Shown one piece after another: positions 1 through 7,149 of a DNA stretch of 34,148 nt. Numbering within the stretch: the first letter of the stretch is position 1; each line of letters opens with the position of its first letter. Origin of the DNA: an uncultured Flavobacteriales bacterium (GTDB taxonomy: Bacteria; Bacteroidota; Bacteroidia; Flavobacteriales; Weeksellaceae); the NCBI GenBank assembly GCA_937876095.1, contig CALFIE010000022.1, positions 1 through 34,148 of the forward strand, written 5' to 3'. The translations under genes were made by a program, and so were the position numbers. Under the pieces are notes generated by a model. That model searched no databases and had not been told where the DNA came from. It saw only the letters and a program-made list of their open reading frames with translations.

Positions 1-1
1 T

Positions 2-43
2 GATAGGCTTATTATTGCTAACATTACAGGGATGGGTAATTAA
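2..43 (+). CDS. Possible 3' end of an upstream gene (partial)
   Basis: The frame beginning at base 2 reads DRLIIANITGMGN followed by TAA at 41-43, which looks like a plausible protein C-terminus cut by the window edge. A second frame, from base 3, also stays open to about base 59, so the assignment is uncertain. I do not recognise the protein. The following 88 bases up to the next gene are A+T-rich and contain phrases (TAATTCGTAACTCGAAAC) similar to the heptamer tract at the start of hemH. Confidence 0.3.
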   Translation, partial: DRLIIANITGMGN

Positions 44-131
44 ACGGATAATCAATTAATATTAATTGAAATGAAAAAAAACAATAAGATTCAAAACTCA
101 TAATTCGTAACTCGAAACTAATATCGAACCA

Positions 132-695
132 ATGAAAAACTACTACCAAAAAGCGATCACTTTTCAGGAATATATGCAAATCGCTGAACAAAGATTGCAC
201 AACAATCCCGATAAATCAGATGAACATCAGGAATACTACGAACTTGGTTTGCAGCGTATGAATCGTACTTTGAAAACCTACAAAGTAGATGAATCTCAAC
301 TTGAAACCCTGAAATCTAAAAATTTCACGGGCAAAATCCTTCTGATTTCAGAACCTTGGTGCGGAGATGCAAGTGCAACTGTACCTGCAGTTTCCAGATT
401 TTTTGAAGCAGGAAATATTGAAGCTAAAATATTTTTGAGAGATGCAGATGAGACCTTAATCAGCCAATTTCTAACCAACGGAACTCAATCGATCCCCAAA
501 ATTTTGATATTGAATGAAGATTTTTCATTAAAAAATGTGTGGGGACCAAGACCAAAACACGGACTGGAACTCCTGAAAAAATTCAAAGAGAATCCCGAAA
601 CCTACTCCAAAGATGAATTTCACAACGATTTGCAAGTCTATTACGCAAAAAACAGAGGTAAAGACGCTATTTCAGAAATTTTAGAACTTTTGTAG
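132..695 (+). CDS. Thioredoxin-fold family protein (single-cysteine active site)
   Basis: A 187-residue protein of the small cytoplasmic thioredoxin-like group that has EPWCGD in place of the usual WCGPC. The active-site stretch WCGDAS lies at residues 76-81 and keeps only the first cysteine; the second CxxC cysteine is an alanine or serine. A cis-proline loop (SIPKIL, about 120-125) and a beta-strand order typical of the fold follow. The N-terminal 60 residues are helical and charged, with no signal peptide or membrane segment. With only one cysteine it cannot work as a classical dithiol oxidoreductase; a monothiol or thiol-binding role is possible but is inference. The next gene (742) also encodes a thioredoxin fold, so the two may share a transcript. 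The start is ATG after an A-rich leader, with no strong Shine-Dalgarno, as is usual in Bacteroidota. Confidence 0.8.
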   Translation: MKNYYQKAITFQEYMQIAEQRLHNNPDKSDEHQEYYELGLQRMNRTLKTYKVDESQLETLKSKNFTGKILLISEPWCGDASATVPAVSRFFEAGNIEAKIFLRDADETLISQFLTNGTQSIPKILILNEDFSLKNVWGPRPKHGLELLKKFKENPETYSKDEFHNDLQVYYAKNRGKDAISEILELL

Positions 696-741
696 TACTA
701 AAACATAATTATCAAATTACCTCATTTTCAAATTTACAACA

Positions 742-1299
742 ATGACTTTCCTCAAAAAAAATTGGCTCACGCTTTTACTCGCCGCATTTTTGGTGTCTAT
801 TTTTGTATTTCCCGACTTCAAAGCATTTATACAGCGCCAAATTCTGATGAAACCATCCCTGGAAAAAGTCGAAAACGAAGTCACTTTTTCTGCACAAGAA
901 CTCAATCTACCTCTGAAAGGAATCAATGTTCCCGACGCCAACTTGGCAGATTTCCAAGGTAAAATAGTATTTCTAAATTTTTGGGGAACTTGGTGTCCTC
1001 CTTGTAGAGCAGAGTTTCCGTCGGTACAGCAATTGTACAACACCAAAAAAGACCAAATACAATTCGTACTCATTGCTATGCAAGATCAGGAAGAAAATAT
1101 TCGAAAATTTTTGGTAGAAAACCACTACACAACACCGGTCTATATTGCAACCGGTCCCATTTCAGAGAAAATGTTGCCACAAGTTTTTCCTACCACTTTC
1201 CTCATCGGTAAAAATGGTAGAATTCTGAAAAAAGAAGAAGGAGCAAGCGATTGGAATTCCGCATCAGTCCATCAATTCCTAGATTCTATCAGCAAATAG
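742..1299 (+). CDS. TlpA-like membrane-anchored thiol-disulfide oxidoreductase
   Basis: A 185-residue TlpA/ResA-type thioredoxin. One hydrophobic segment (residues 8-24, LTLLLAAFLVSIFVF) acts as an N-terminal anchor or signal. The redoxin domain follows, with FLNFWGTWCPPC containing the active-site WCPPC at 84-88, and a cis-proline loop (VFPTTFLIG, near 150-157). Both cysteines are present, unlike the preceding gene. Proteins of this family reduce or exchange disulfides on the periplasmic side, often in cytochrome maturation or envelope stress; the specific substrate cannot be read from sequence. It lies 46 bases after the upstream thioredoxin-like gene on the same strand, so co-transcription is likely. 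Confidence 0.85.
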   Translation: MTFLKKNWLTLLLAAFLVSIFVFPDFKAFIQRQILMKPSLEKVENEVTFSAQELNLPLKGINVPDANLADFQGKIVFLNFWGTWCPPCRAEFPSVQQLYNTKKDQIQFVLIAMQDQEENIRKFLVENHYTTPVYIATGPISEKMLPQVFPTTFLIGKNGRILKKEEGASDWNSASVHQFLDSISK

Positions 1300-1384
1300 C
1301 AATATTTATGTTTTTATTAACTATTCCTTATCAAAATTTGGCAAAGAATTTGATTAATTTTGAAGTGTAAAAACAAAAAAAACA

Positions 1385-1720
1385 ATGAAATACTCAAAAA
1401 TAGAATTAGCAAAACAAGCCTTCAAACACAAAGGATTCATTCAGAAAATTCCCGTAATTGTCAGAATGTTGAAATCCACTTTCAAAAAAGAATACAAACC
1501 CGAATTCAAGAACGTTTTAGTTCCAGGATTGGTTTTGGTGTACCTCATTTCGCCGCTCGATTTTTTACCAGATTGGATTCCATTTATCGGTGCATTAGAT
1601 GATTTGGCGCTTCTTGCCATCGCAATTCCAATGCTGATGAAAGAAACCGAAAGATTCGTAGCGTGGGAAACTACCAAAAGTGGAAATCCACAAATTTTAG
1701 AAGCCGAAATTATAGAATAA
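1385..1720 (+). CDS. YkvA family (DUF1232) small membrane protein
   Basis: A 111-residue protein. The DUF1232/YkvA core runs from about residue 39 to 82 and contains the family signature YLISPLDFLPDWIPFIGALDD, followed by a hydrophobic helix (LALLAIAIPMLM). The N-terminal third is basic. The family is widespread and of unknown biochemical function; it is predicted to sit in the membrane. A TAATTTTG sequence at 1355-1362 resembles the Bacteroidota -7 element, but the nearest TTTG (1337-1340) is only 14 bases upstream, shorter than usual, so I do not list it as a promoter. A clear hairpin terminator follows the stop codon. Confidence 0.8.
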   Translation: MKYSKIELAKQAFKHKGFIQKIPVIVRMLKSTFKKEYKPEFKNVLVPGLVLVYLISPLDFLPDWIPFIGALDDLALLAIAIPMLMKETERFVAWETTKSGNPQILEAEIIE

Positions 1721-1738
1721 ATTTCATAAAAATCACCA

Positions 1739-1766
1739 AGCATCTCATTGTAGATGCTTTTTTTTT
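1739..1766 (+). terminator. Rho-independent terminator after the YkvA gene
   Basis: AGCATCT (1739-1745) pairs with AGATGCT (1752-1758) around a six-base loop and is followed by a run of T. It lies 19 bases after the YkvA stop codon. Confidence 0.8.
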
Positions 1767-1927
1767 GGCGCACCACGATTTCGGTGAAAACCAGCGCAGT
1801 CCGTCTCCAGTTCCCGCTTTTTTATTTTTTTTGCCAACGCGCAACCCTTTCAGAGATTTTAAACTCTGAAAGGGTTCCCACTTCGAAAAAAAATAAAAAG
1901 AGCTCCACTTTCGTCGGTGCGAAAACA
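1767..1927. repeat. Mosaic inverted-repeat element, copy 1
   Basis: An intergenic palindromic element of about 160 bp. The left flank (about 1767-1834) begins GGCGC, contains TCCGTCTCCAGTTCCCGC and ends in a T-rich run. The right flank (about 1886-1927), read on the other strand, gives GCACCGACGAAAGTGGAGCT plus a T-run. The core is a perfect 13-bp inverted repeat, AACCCTTTCAGAG (1843-1855) against CTCTGAAAGGGTT (1864-1876), with an eight-base spacer. The flanks match copies at 9525-9685 and 12173-12332; the core does not. No transposase is nearby. It could act as a hairpin in RNA or as a non-autonomous element. Confidence 0.7.
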
Positions 1928-1965
1928 CTTTTCTGTCTTTTTTGTGGGTTATATTAGCATTTTTT

Positions 1966-2009
1966 TTAACCGCAAATCGAAGATTCGACGAAGTCAAAAG
2001 AATCAAAAG
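1966..2009 (-). repeat. Dispersed CCGCAAA repeat family, inverted half copy
   Basis: TTTAACCGCAAATCGAAGA starts at 1966 and is followed by GAAGTCAAAAGAATCAAAAG. On the minus strand this is the CTTTTGATTCTTTTG...TGCGGTT end shared with the copies at 2171-2230, 8853-8914, 11936-11990 and 15146-15202. No minus-strand gene lies just downstream of it. Confidence 0.5.
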
Positions 2010-2064
2010 ATATTTTTCCAGAATAGAAATTCAAAAGTTAGCAAAAAGCACTATAATTCATCAC

Positions 2065-2118
2065 TTTACCTTTTGAGAATCTTTTACGTAGATTCTATTT
2101 TGGTTGTTTTTGCGGAAA
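2065..2118 (+). repeat. Dispersed CCGCAAA repeat family, degenerate copy
   Basis: ACCTTTTGAGAATC...GTAGATTCTATTTTGG...TTTTTGCGG parallels the better copy at 2171-2230 base for base at its two ends and at the central GTAGATT. Its promoter-like pair is degenerate: TTTG at 2072-2075, then TATTTTG at 2096-2102, which is one base short of TAnnTTTG. Confidence 0.5.
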
Positions 2119-2170
2119 AATTTTTTCAAACAAGAATTTTCAAAAAGCACATAAATTTCAAGATTTACCC

Positions 2171-2230
2171 TTTACAAACCTTTGATATGCTTTTTAAGTA
2201 GATTTTACTTTTGATTCTTTTGTGGTAAAA
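2171..2230 (+). repeat. Dispersed CCGCAAA repeat family, promoter-bearing copy before miaA
   Basis: The sequence ACAAACCTTTGATATGCTTT, then GTAGATTTTACTTTTGATTC and TTTTGTGGTAAAA, is closely shared with 8853-8914 upstream of the GNAT gene. It lies in the 510-base gap before miaA, which holds no credible gene. Confidence 0.65.
2181..2213 (+). promoter_or_regulatory. Candidate miaA promoter inside the dispersed repeat
   Basis: TTTG at 2181-2184, a 21-base spacer, and TACTTTTG at 2206-2213 fit the Bacteroidota -33/-7 consensus (TTTG, 17-23 bases, TAnnTTTG). Transcription would begin near 2218, about 60 bases before the miaA ATG. A second -7-like TACCTTTG at 2265-2272 lies so close to the ATG that any transcript from it would be almost leaderless, and it has no matching TTTG. 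Confidence 0.5.
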
Positions 2231-2276
2231 TTCGATTCACTTTCAATAACATTCCAAAAAAAATTACCTTTGCACT

Positions 2277-3179
2277 ATGCAAAAAAAACTAATTTCAGTA
2301 ATCGGTTCTACCGGAATTGGCAAAACCAAGTTGGCCATTTCTTTGGCAAAACACTACGCTACCGAAATTATTTCCTGCGATTCCAGACAATTTTTTAGAG
2401 AAATGAAAATCGGGACTGCAGTTCCATCTCCCGAAGAATTAGCAGCAGTACCACATCATTTTGTAGGGCATCTTTCCGTAGAAAATTATTATTCCATTGG
2501 TCAGTACGAGACCGATGCTTTAGCAAAATTAGACGAGTTGTTCCAGAAATATGACACCGTAATTTTAGTAGGTGGAAGTATGATGTACGAAAAAGCCGTA
2601 ACCGAAGGTCTGAATGATTTACCTGAAGCAAACGCCGAAAATCAAGAAAAATTACAAAAAATTTGGGATCAAGAAGGTTTAGGAAAACTACAAGAACTTT
2701 TACTAAAATTAGATCCTAAATATTACGAAGTAGTTCACCTGGAAAATCCACGTAGATTATTACGAGCAATAGATGTGATTTGGCAAACCGGAAAAAAATA
2801 CTCCGAGATTATTTCAGAACCCAAAAACAAGAGAAATTTCGCAGTTCACAGAATAGGTTTACACGCACCACGCGAAATGATGTACGCGAGAATCAACCAA
2901 AGAGTCGATCAAATGTTAGAAAACGGACTGATTTCCGAAGTGCAGTCTTTGGTGAAATTTAGAAATCTGGTACCACTACAGACCGTAGGTTACACCGAAA
3001 TTTTCAACTATTTAGACGGAACTTGGGATTTGGATGTTGCAATAGAAGAAATCAAGAAAAATTCTCGCAGATACGCAAAACGACAAGTCACTTGGAACAA
3101 AAAAGTGGAAAACGTAAATTGGCTTTTGTATGATTATTCCAGTGATGATCTAGAAAAAATAATTCCGCAGATTTCGTAG
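2277..3179 (+). CDS. miaA: tRNA dimethylallyltransferase
   Basis: A 300-residue MiaA. The enzyme transfers a dimethylallyl group to N6 of A37 in tRNAs that read codons starting with U, the first step of ms2i6A synthesis. Visible features are the P-loop GSTGIGKT (residues 10-17), the substrate-binding ISCDSRQFFREMKIGTA stretch (about 32-48), the ENPRRLLRAIDV motif near 156-167, and the C-terminal LVPLQTVGYTEI and RYAKRQVTWNKK signatures. The P-loop has GSTGIGKT where most MiaA have GPTASGKT, a variant common in Flavobacteriia. Length is normal for the family. It appears monocistronic, with repeat-rich DNA upstream and a 244-base gap downstream. Confidence 0.95.
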   Translation: MQKKLISVIGSTGIGKTKLAISLAKHYATEIISCDSRQFFREMKIGTAVPSPEELAAVPHHFVGHLSVENYYSIGQYETDALAKLDELFQKYDTVILVGGSMMYEKAVTEGLNDLPEANAENQEKLQKIWDQEGLGKLQELLLKLDPKYYEVVHLENPRRLLRAIDVIWQTGKKYSEIISEPKNKRNFAVHRIGLHAPREMMYARINQRVDQMLENGLISEVQSLVKFRNLVPLQTVGYTEIFNYLDGTWDLDVAIEEIKKNSRRYAKRQVTWNKKVENVNWLLYDYSSDDLEKIIPQIS

Positions 3180-3194
3180 ATTTATTAAGGCTTA

Positions 3195-3305
3195 AATTTA
3201 ACATTAAGAATTTCAGTTAATTAAATCTATAAATAAGAAATCAATAAATTGATTTTAGATGAATAAACATCAAGAAAAAAGCTCTTAACTCCTTAATGTT
3301 AAATT
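3195..3305. repeat. Nested inverted repeat between miaA and the redoxin gene
   Basis: AATTTAACATTAAG (3195-3208) is the exact reverse complement of CTTAATGTTAAATT (3292-3305), a 14-bp match with 83 bases between. Inside it sits a second palindrome, AATCAAT-AA-ATTGATT (3239-3254). No coding sequence fills the 244-base gap. It may be a folded RNA structure or the relic of a small mobile element. Confidence 0.55.
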
Positions 3306-3423
3306 ACAATTCAATTTTAAACAGGCTCTAAAAATAAGTACGGTATAATTTCTAAACAAAAGTAGTGCTTAAATTTTGTATTTTTGTGCTACGAAATATA
3401 GAATAACTACAGATCCTCGAATT

Positions 3424-3981
3424 ATGGCAAATACACCTTCTAATATGTTGGCTTTAGGAACTAAAGCACCTTTTTTTGAACTCCCAAATCCTGCAAAAAA
3501 ATTCAAACTTCAGAATTTAGACGAATTGAAAGGAAAAAAAGGGACTTTGGTGATCTTTATGTGCAATCATTGTCCGTTTGTTTTGCACGTGATCGATAAA
3601 CTCACCGAATTGTACGAAGATTACCGAGAAAAAGGCATAGAATTTATCGCCATCAATTCCAATGATGTAGAGAAATATCCTGCAGATTCCCCAAATCTGA
3701 TGATAGATTTTGCCAACGAAAGAGGATTTACGTTCCCGTATTTGTTTGATGAGAGTCAGGCAATTGCAAAAGCGTATGATGCAGCTTGTACTCCTGATTT
3801 TTATTTTTTTGATGACAAATTAGACCTTGTCTATCGCGGACAAATGGACGATTCCAGACCAGGAAATACCAAAGAAATTACCGGCGAAGATTTGGTAATT
3901 GCTTTTGAAAATTTACTGTCCGAAAATCCACAAGAAGAATTGCAAAAACCAAGTATGGGCTGTAATATTAAGTGGAAATAG
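3424..3981 (+). CDS. Redoxin / peroxiredoxin-like thioredoxin-fold protein
   Basis: A 185-residue AhpC/TSA-like redoxin. The active-site stretch is FMCNHCPF, with cysteines at 47 and 50, followed by an EFIAINSNDVEKYPAD segment and a PDFYFFD cis-proline region; the C-terminus ends MGCNIKWK. This arrangement is that of the PRX_like1 group, whose role is presumed thiol-based redox chemistry; the physiological substrate is unknown. An in-frame ATG lies 48 bases upstream (3376), but it overlaps a TATTTTTG -7-like sequence at 3379-3386 and the extra 16 residues do not resemble the family, so I place the start at 3424. Convergent with the metallo-hydrolase gene. Confidence 0.85.
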   Translation: MANTPSNMLALGTKAPFFELPNPAKKFKLQNLDELKGKKGTLVIFMCNHCPFVLHVIDKLTELYEDYREKGIEFIAINSNDVEKYPADSPNLMIDFANERGFTFPYLFDESQAIAKAYDAACTPDFYFFDDKLDLVYRGQMDDSRPGNTKEITGEDLVIAFENLLSENPQEELQKPSMGCNIKWK

Positions 3982-4084
3982 GTTAAGAATCAAGATAAAA
4001 GGCAAAAGTGAAAAATTGAAAGCAAGTAATCACTTTATTTTTTTATTTAACATAATTTTACTTTACTTTTTTCCTTTTTTCTTC

Positions 4085-4720
4085 TCAAAAAAACGGATTA
4101 TGATTTCGCTCAAAACCAATTTCGGTAGGATTTCCATGTCCGCAGAAAACCTTGGTTTCAGTAGGTAATGTAAATAGCTTGGTTTGGATGCTTTCCAGCA
4201 ATTGATTGTGATTTCCGCCATACAAATCGGTTCTACCAATACTTCCTTGGAAAAGTGCATCGCCAGAAATTACAAAATTTTGCGACTCGCTATAGAATGC
4301 CAAACTACCAGGAGAATGACCAGGAACATGAAAAATTTGGAAACAATCTTCGTCTATGCAATAGTTTTCACCTTCTTTTAAGTAAGAAATATCACCAACA
4401 AACGCTTCAAATTGAAACCCAAATTGTCTTGCTGAAACAGGATTTCTATTGAGAATTTCTTGTTCTTTTTCGTGCATCATAACATGGACTTTGTATGTAT
4501 CAAAAGCCCATTGCAAACCCAAAACGTGATCAATATGAGCGTGAGTTAAGAGGATGTTTTTGATAGTAATTCCATTTTCATTAATGAAATTTTCCAAAAT
4601 TTTGGTTTCTTCTGCATTCCAGTTTCCGGGATCCAGGATTAGGCCATTTTTATTTTCATTAAAAATAATGTAGGTGTTCTCTGAAAAAGGATTGAAAGGA
4701 AAAACTTGAATATGGAGCAT
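4085..4720 (-). CDS. Metallo-beta-lactamase fold hydrolase (glyoxalase II-like)
   Basis: A 211-residue MBL-fold protein close in size and motif order to the short glyoxalase II / YcbL group. Metal ligands are visible: THAHIDH (H60, H62, D64, H65), H135 in HVPGHSPGS, D154 in SGDALF, and H195 in CGHGNPT. It is predicted to be cytoplasmic and to hydrolyse a thioester such as S-lactoylglutathione or a related low-molecular-weight thiol ester, though no substrate can be proved from sequence. The open frame extends 17 codons further upstream, but MLHIQVFPFNPFSENTY is the typical family N-terminus, so I take ATG at 4720. It is divergent from the plug gene, with 101 bases between the starts. Confidence 0.88.
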   Translation of the reverse strand: MLHIQVFPFNPFSENTYIIFNENKNGLILDPGNWNAEETKILENFINENGITIKNILLTHAHIDHVLGLQWAFDTYKVHVMMHEKEQEILNRNPVSARQFGFQFEAFVGDISYLKEGENYCIDEDCFQIFHVPGHSPGSLAFYSESQNFVISGDALFQGSIGRTDLYGGNHNQLLESIQTKLFTLPTETKVFCGHGNPTEIGFERNHNPFF

Positions 4721-4821
4721 TGGTGATTTTTTTAGGTAAAATTTTTTGTAAAAATATAACCTCGCTTTCACATTCGCAAATTGGCAGACGATTTTGGCTC
4801 AATTTTCGTTATCTTCGTAGT

Positions 4822-6033
4822 ATGAAATTTTTGAAATTTTTGGTATTGTTGTGCTCGAGTTTTGTCTTTTCTCAAAAAATTCACAGCATTCAGCTTTTCA
4901 ATCCACAAACCAATGATGAAACTCCAGTTATAAAATTTGGAGAACAATTGGTATTGAGTTTTGATGATTTCGATAATGCAAGTACTGTTTATCGTTATAC
5001 CATAAAACATTACAATCGAAATTGGGAAGACGATGGTCTTTTTTTTACAGAATTTGCGACAGGTAGTCTGAATAGTATGATTAATAATTACCAATATTCA
5101 TTCAATACTCTCCAGAAATACACCCATTATTCGTTGAATTTTCCCAATGAAAAAATGCAACCTAAAATTTCAGGAAATTTTCAATTAATTGTCTATTCAG
5201 ATTCGGTGGAGCAACCACTTTTTACTAAAAAATTTTGCGTAGTAGAAGATGGTGCAAATGTGGCGATCAATGTAACCCGATTTCAAGATGCAAGAAATCC
5301 AAATCTGAACCAAAGAGTAGAAGTACAGGCAATTTCAGAGGGAAGCAATCTTATGAGTAATCTGAATTCCATCACCTTGTCAGTTATCAAAAATAATAAT
5401 TTCAACACAGGAATTTTTAATGAAAAAACCAGTTCTGCACTAGGAAACCGAATCCTTTTTCAGCAACTGAATTTGGCTTTTCCGGGCGATAATGAGTTTT
5501 ATTATTTTGATAATAAAATCATCAATCAAGCTTTTGATATGGTTGCCAATGTTGGTACAAATGATGGGAAATACTACTCTTATCTTTATCCAGTTTGGGC
5601 ATATCCTCAAAATTATCAGTACCAACCAGATGTAAATGGTGCGTTCTATTTCCGAAGGAATGATTTAGGAATCGAGCGAAATGCGGCAACAGAAGGCGAT
5701 TATTCTTGGGTTCATTTTGTGCTAGATTCCGATAAAACCGATAAAGAAATCTTTGTTTTGGGTGGATTTAATGATTATTTGCCAAGCAAAGAAAACCAAA
5801 TGATTTTTGATGAAAATTCTAAAAAATATATTGCCAAAATTTATATGAAACAAGGTTTCTATAATTATATTTTAGCTACCAAAAATGATGACAGAACTAT
5901 GAATTTCGGAGAAATAAACGGCAACTTTTGGCAAACCGAAAATCTTTATCAAGCATTTCTATATTATACACCTTTTGGTAGAAATTATGATGGATTGTTT
6001 GGTTACGGTGAAACCAGAAGAATGGTTCGTTAG
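4822..6033 (+). CDS. Type IX secretion system plug protein (DUF5103)
   Basis: A 403-residue exported protein of the DUF5103 family, now named for the T9SS plug. The first 18 residues (MKFLKFLVLLCSSFVFSQ) form a signal peptide. The N-terminal domain carries family phrases such as IQLFNPQTNDETPVIKFGEQ, YTIKHYNRNWEDDGLFFTEF and NYQYSFNTLQKYTHY; the C-terminal half holds a further beta-rich domain (EIFVLGGFNDYLPSKENQM). In Flavobacterium johnsoniae a member of this family was found bound to the periplasmic mouth of the SprA translocon, closing the pore when no substrate is engaged. The cognate sprA lies at 25562-32602 in this window. I chose the ATG at 4822 because the signal peptide begins there; a TATCTTCG -7-like sequence (4810-4817) lies just before it. 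Its stop overlaps the stop of the convergent hemH by three bases. Confidence 0.88.
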   Translation: MKFLKFLVLLCSSFVFSQKIHSIQLFNPQTNDETPVIKFGEQLVLSFDDFDNASTVYRYTIKHYNRNWEDDGLFFTEFATGSLNSMINNYQYSFNTLQKYTHYSLNFPNEKMQPKISGNFQLIVYSDSVEQPLFTKKFCVVEDGANVAINVTRFQDARNPNLNQRVEVQAISEGSNLMSNLNSITLSVIKNNNFNTGIFNEKTSSALGNRILFQQLNLAFPGDNEFYYFDNKIINQAFDMVANVGTNDGKYYSYLYPVWAYPQNYQYQPDVNGAFYFRRNDLGIERNAATEGDYSWVHFVLDSDKTDKEIFVLGGFNDYLPSKENQMIFDENSKKYIAKIYMKQGFYNYILATKNDDRTMNFGEINGNFWQTENLYQAFLYYTPFGRNYDGLFGYGETRRMVR

Positions 6034-7091
6034 AATTTTTGTAATTCTTCTTCACAAAGTTTCTTCACAACATTTATCCAGCTATCTTCATCATTCAGAC
6101 AAGGAATATAATTGAAATTTTCACCTCCAGAATGTATAAATTCTTCTTTACCTTCCATCGAAATTTCTTCTAAAGTTTCTAAGCAATCGCTTACAAAAGC
6201 CGGACAAACTATCGCTAGATTTTTCACGCCATTTTTTGGGAAATTCTCTAAGGTTTCATCTGTGTAAGGTTCAATCCATTTGTCTTTACCAAGTCGAGAT
6301 TGGAAAGTTACTTTCACTTTATCTTCTGGTAAATTCAGTTTTTGGCGCACCAATTCTGTCGTTCGGAAACACTGATGTCTATAACAAAATTTATGTGAAG
6401 GATTTTCGTCTTTGAAACAACAATCGCCAATTTTACAAGTTTTTGTCGGGTCGGTTTTATAGATATGCCTTTCTGGAACGCCGTGATAAGAGAACTGCAA
6501 CACATCAAAATTTTCAGGCAATTTCTCGCGAATACTTTCCGCTAAACAATCAATATAGATATCTCTATTGTAAAACGGCGCAACATAATTGATTTTAATA
6601 TTTTTGAAAAATTGATCTTGAACTTCCTTCGCTTTTTCTATCACTGTTTCGGTGGTACTCATTGCAAACTGCGGATACAGCGGAAAAAGAACGATTTCTT
6701 CCACACCTTTATCAACCAGATTTTGTATGCCGGTTTGTATGCTTGGTTCAGAATATCGCATCCCGATTTCTACTGGAACCTCTACCAATCTTTGTAATTT
6801 TTCTTTAATTTTTTTGGTAATTACTACCAAAGGTGAACCTTCATCAGTCCACACTTTTTTGTAAGCTTCAGCAGATTTTGGTGGTCTGGTTTTCAAGATA
6901 ATTCCTTGAACTAATAATGCCCGAAAAAACCATCGGTAATCTATCACGCGTTCATCCATCAAGAATTCGTCTAGATAGTTTTTCACATCTGCTACTTCTG
7001 TCGATTTTGGCGAACCCAAATTCACCAGTAAAATTCCTTTCTTGGAGTTTCGAGTTTCGAGTTTCGAGTTTCGAGTTGAATTATTTTCCAA
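6030..7091 (-). CDS. hemH: Ferrochelatase, with a repeat-encoded N-terminal extension
   Basis: Ferrochelatase inserts Fe2+ into protoporphyrin IX (or coproporphyrin III in some lineages), a last step of haem synthesis. Conserved stretches include GILLVNLGSPKS (19-30), MRYSEPSI (111-118), LFPLYPQFAMSTTET (135-149) and the catalytic-histidine motif SYHGVPERHI (H203). Five cysteines cluster at 219, 224, 225, 236 and 241, reminiscent of bacterial ferrochelatases with an internal cysteine cluster. No ATG is available: the core normally starts M-KKGILLVNLGSP, but here a serine codon holds that place. The frame continues upstream through a heptanucleotide tandem repeat to a TTG at 7091, with an in-frame TAA six codons before GAA of that start. 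Residues 1-17 are therefore repeat-derived and probably dispensable. It lies downstream of the NifU-like gene, 58 bases away, probably co-transcribed; both concern iron metabolism. Confidence 0.9.
   Translation of the reverse strand: MENNSTRNSKLETRNSKKGILLVNLGSPKSTEVADVKNYLDEFLMDERVIDYRWFFRALLVQGIILKTRPPKSAEAYKKVWTDEGSPLVVITKKIKEKLQRLVEVPVEIGMRYSEPSIQTGIQNLVDKGVEEIVLFPLYPQFAMSTTETVIEKAKEVQDQFFKNIKINYVAPFYNRDIYIDCLAESIREKLPENFDVLQFSYHGVPERHIYKTDPTKTCKIGDCCFKDENPSHKFCYRHQCFRTTELVRQKLNLPEDKVKVTFQSRLGKDKWIEPYTDETLENFPKNGVKNLAIVCPAFVSDCLETLEEISMEGKEEFIHSGGENFNYIPCLNDEDSWINVVKKLCEEELQKF
7045..7077. repeat. Heptanucleotide tandem repeat in the 5' end of hemH
   Basis: GAGTTTC occurs four times in a row from 7045 to 7072, plus a partial GAGTT to 7077 (CTCGAAA units in the hemH direction). 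The unit length is not a multiple of three, and the repeat has no stop codon in any frame, so a change in unit number would keep it open but shift the frame. Confidence 0.9.
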
Positions 7092-7149
7092 AATTATTTA
7101 ATTTCTATTTTTCATTGTGAAACTCGTATCACGAATCTCGTTTCTCATA

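Noticed and set aside
1710..2201. Several open frames of 60-100 codons in the repeat-rich gap before miaA
   Set aside because: They run through A/T runs and repeat copies, are rich in Phe and Lys, and overlap each other on both strands; none resembles a known family.
3376..3423. Upstream ATG for the redoxin-like gene
   Set aside because: It would add 16 residues unlike the family, and it sits on a -7-like promoter sequence; the ATG at 3424 fits better.
7045..7077. The heptamer tract as a classical phase-variation switch for hemH
   Set aside because: No ATG lies in the other two frames just upstream that a unit change would bring into register, and hemH is a poor candidate for on/off switching. 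The tract is still reported as an oddity.
7045..7077. A CRISPR array
   Set aside because: The repeats here are seven-base tandem units without spacers; no spaced direct repeats or cas genes occur in the window.
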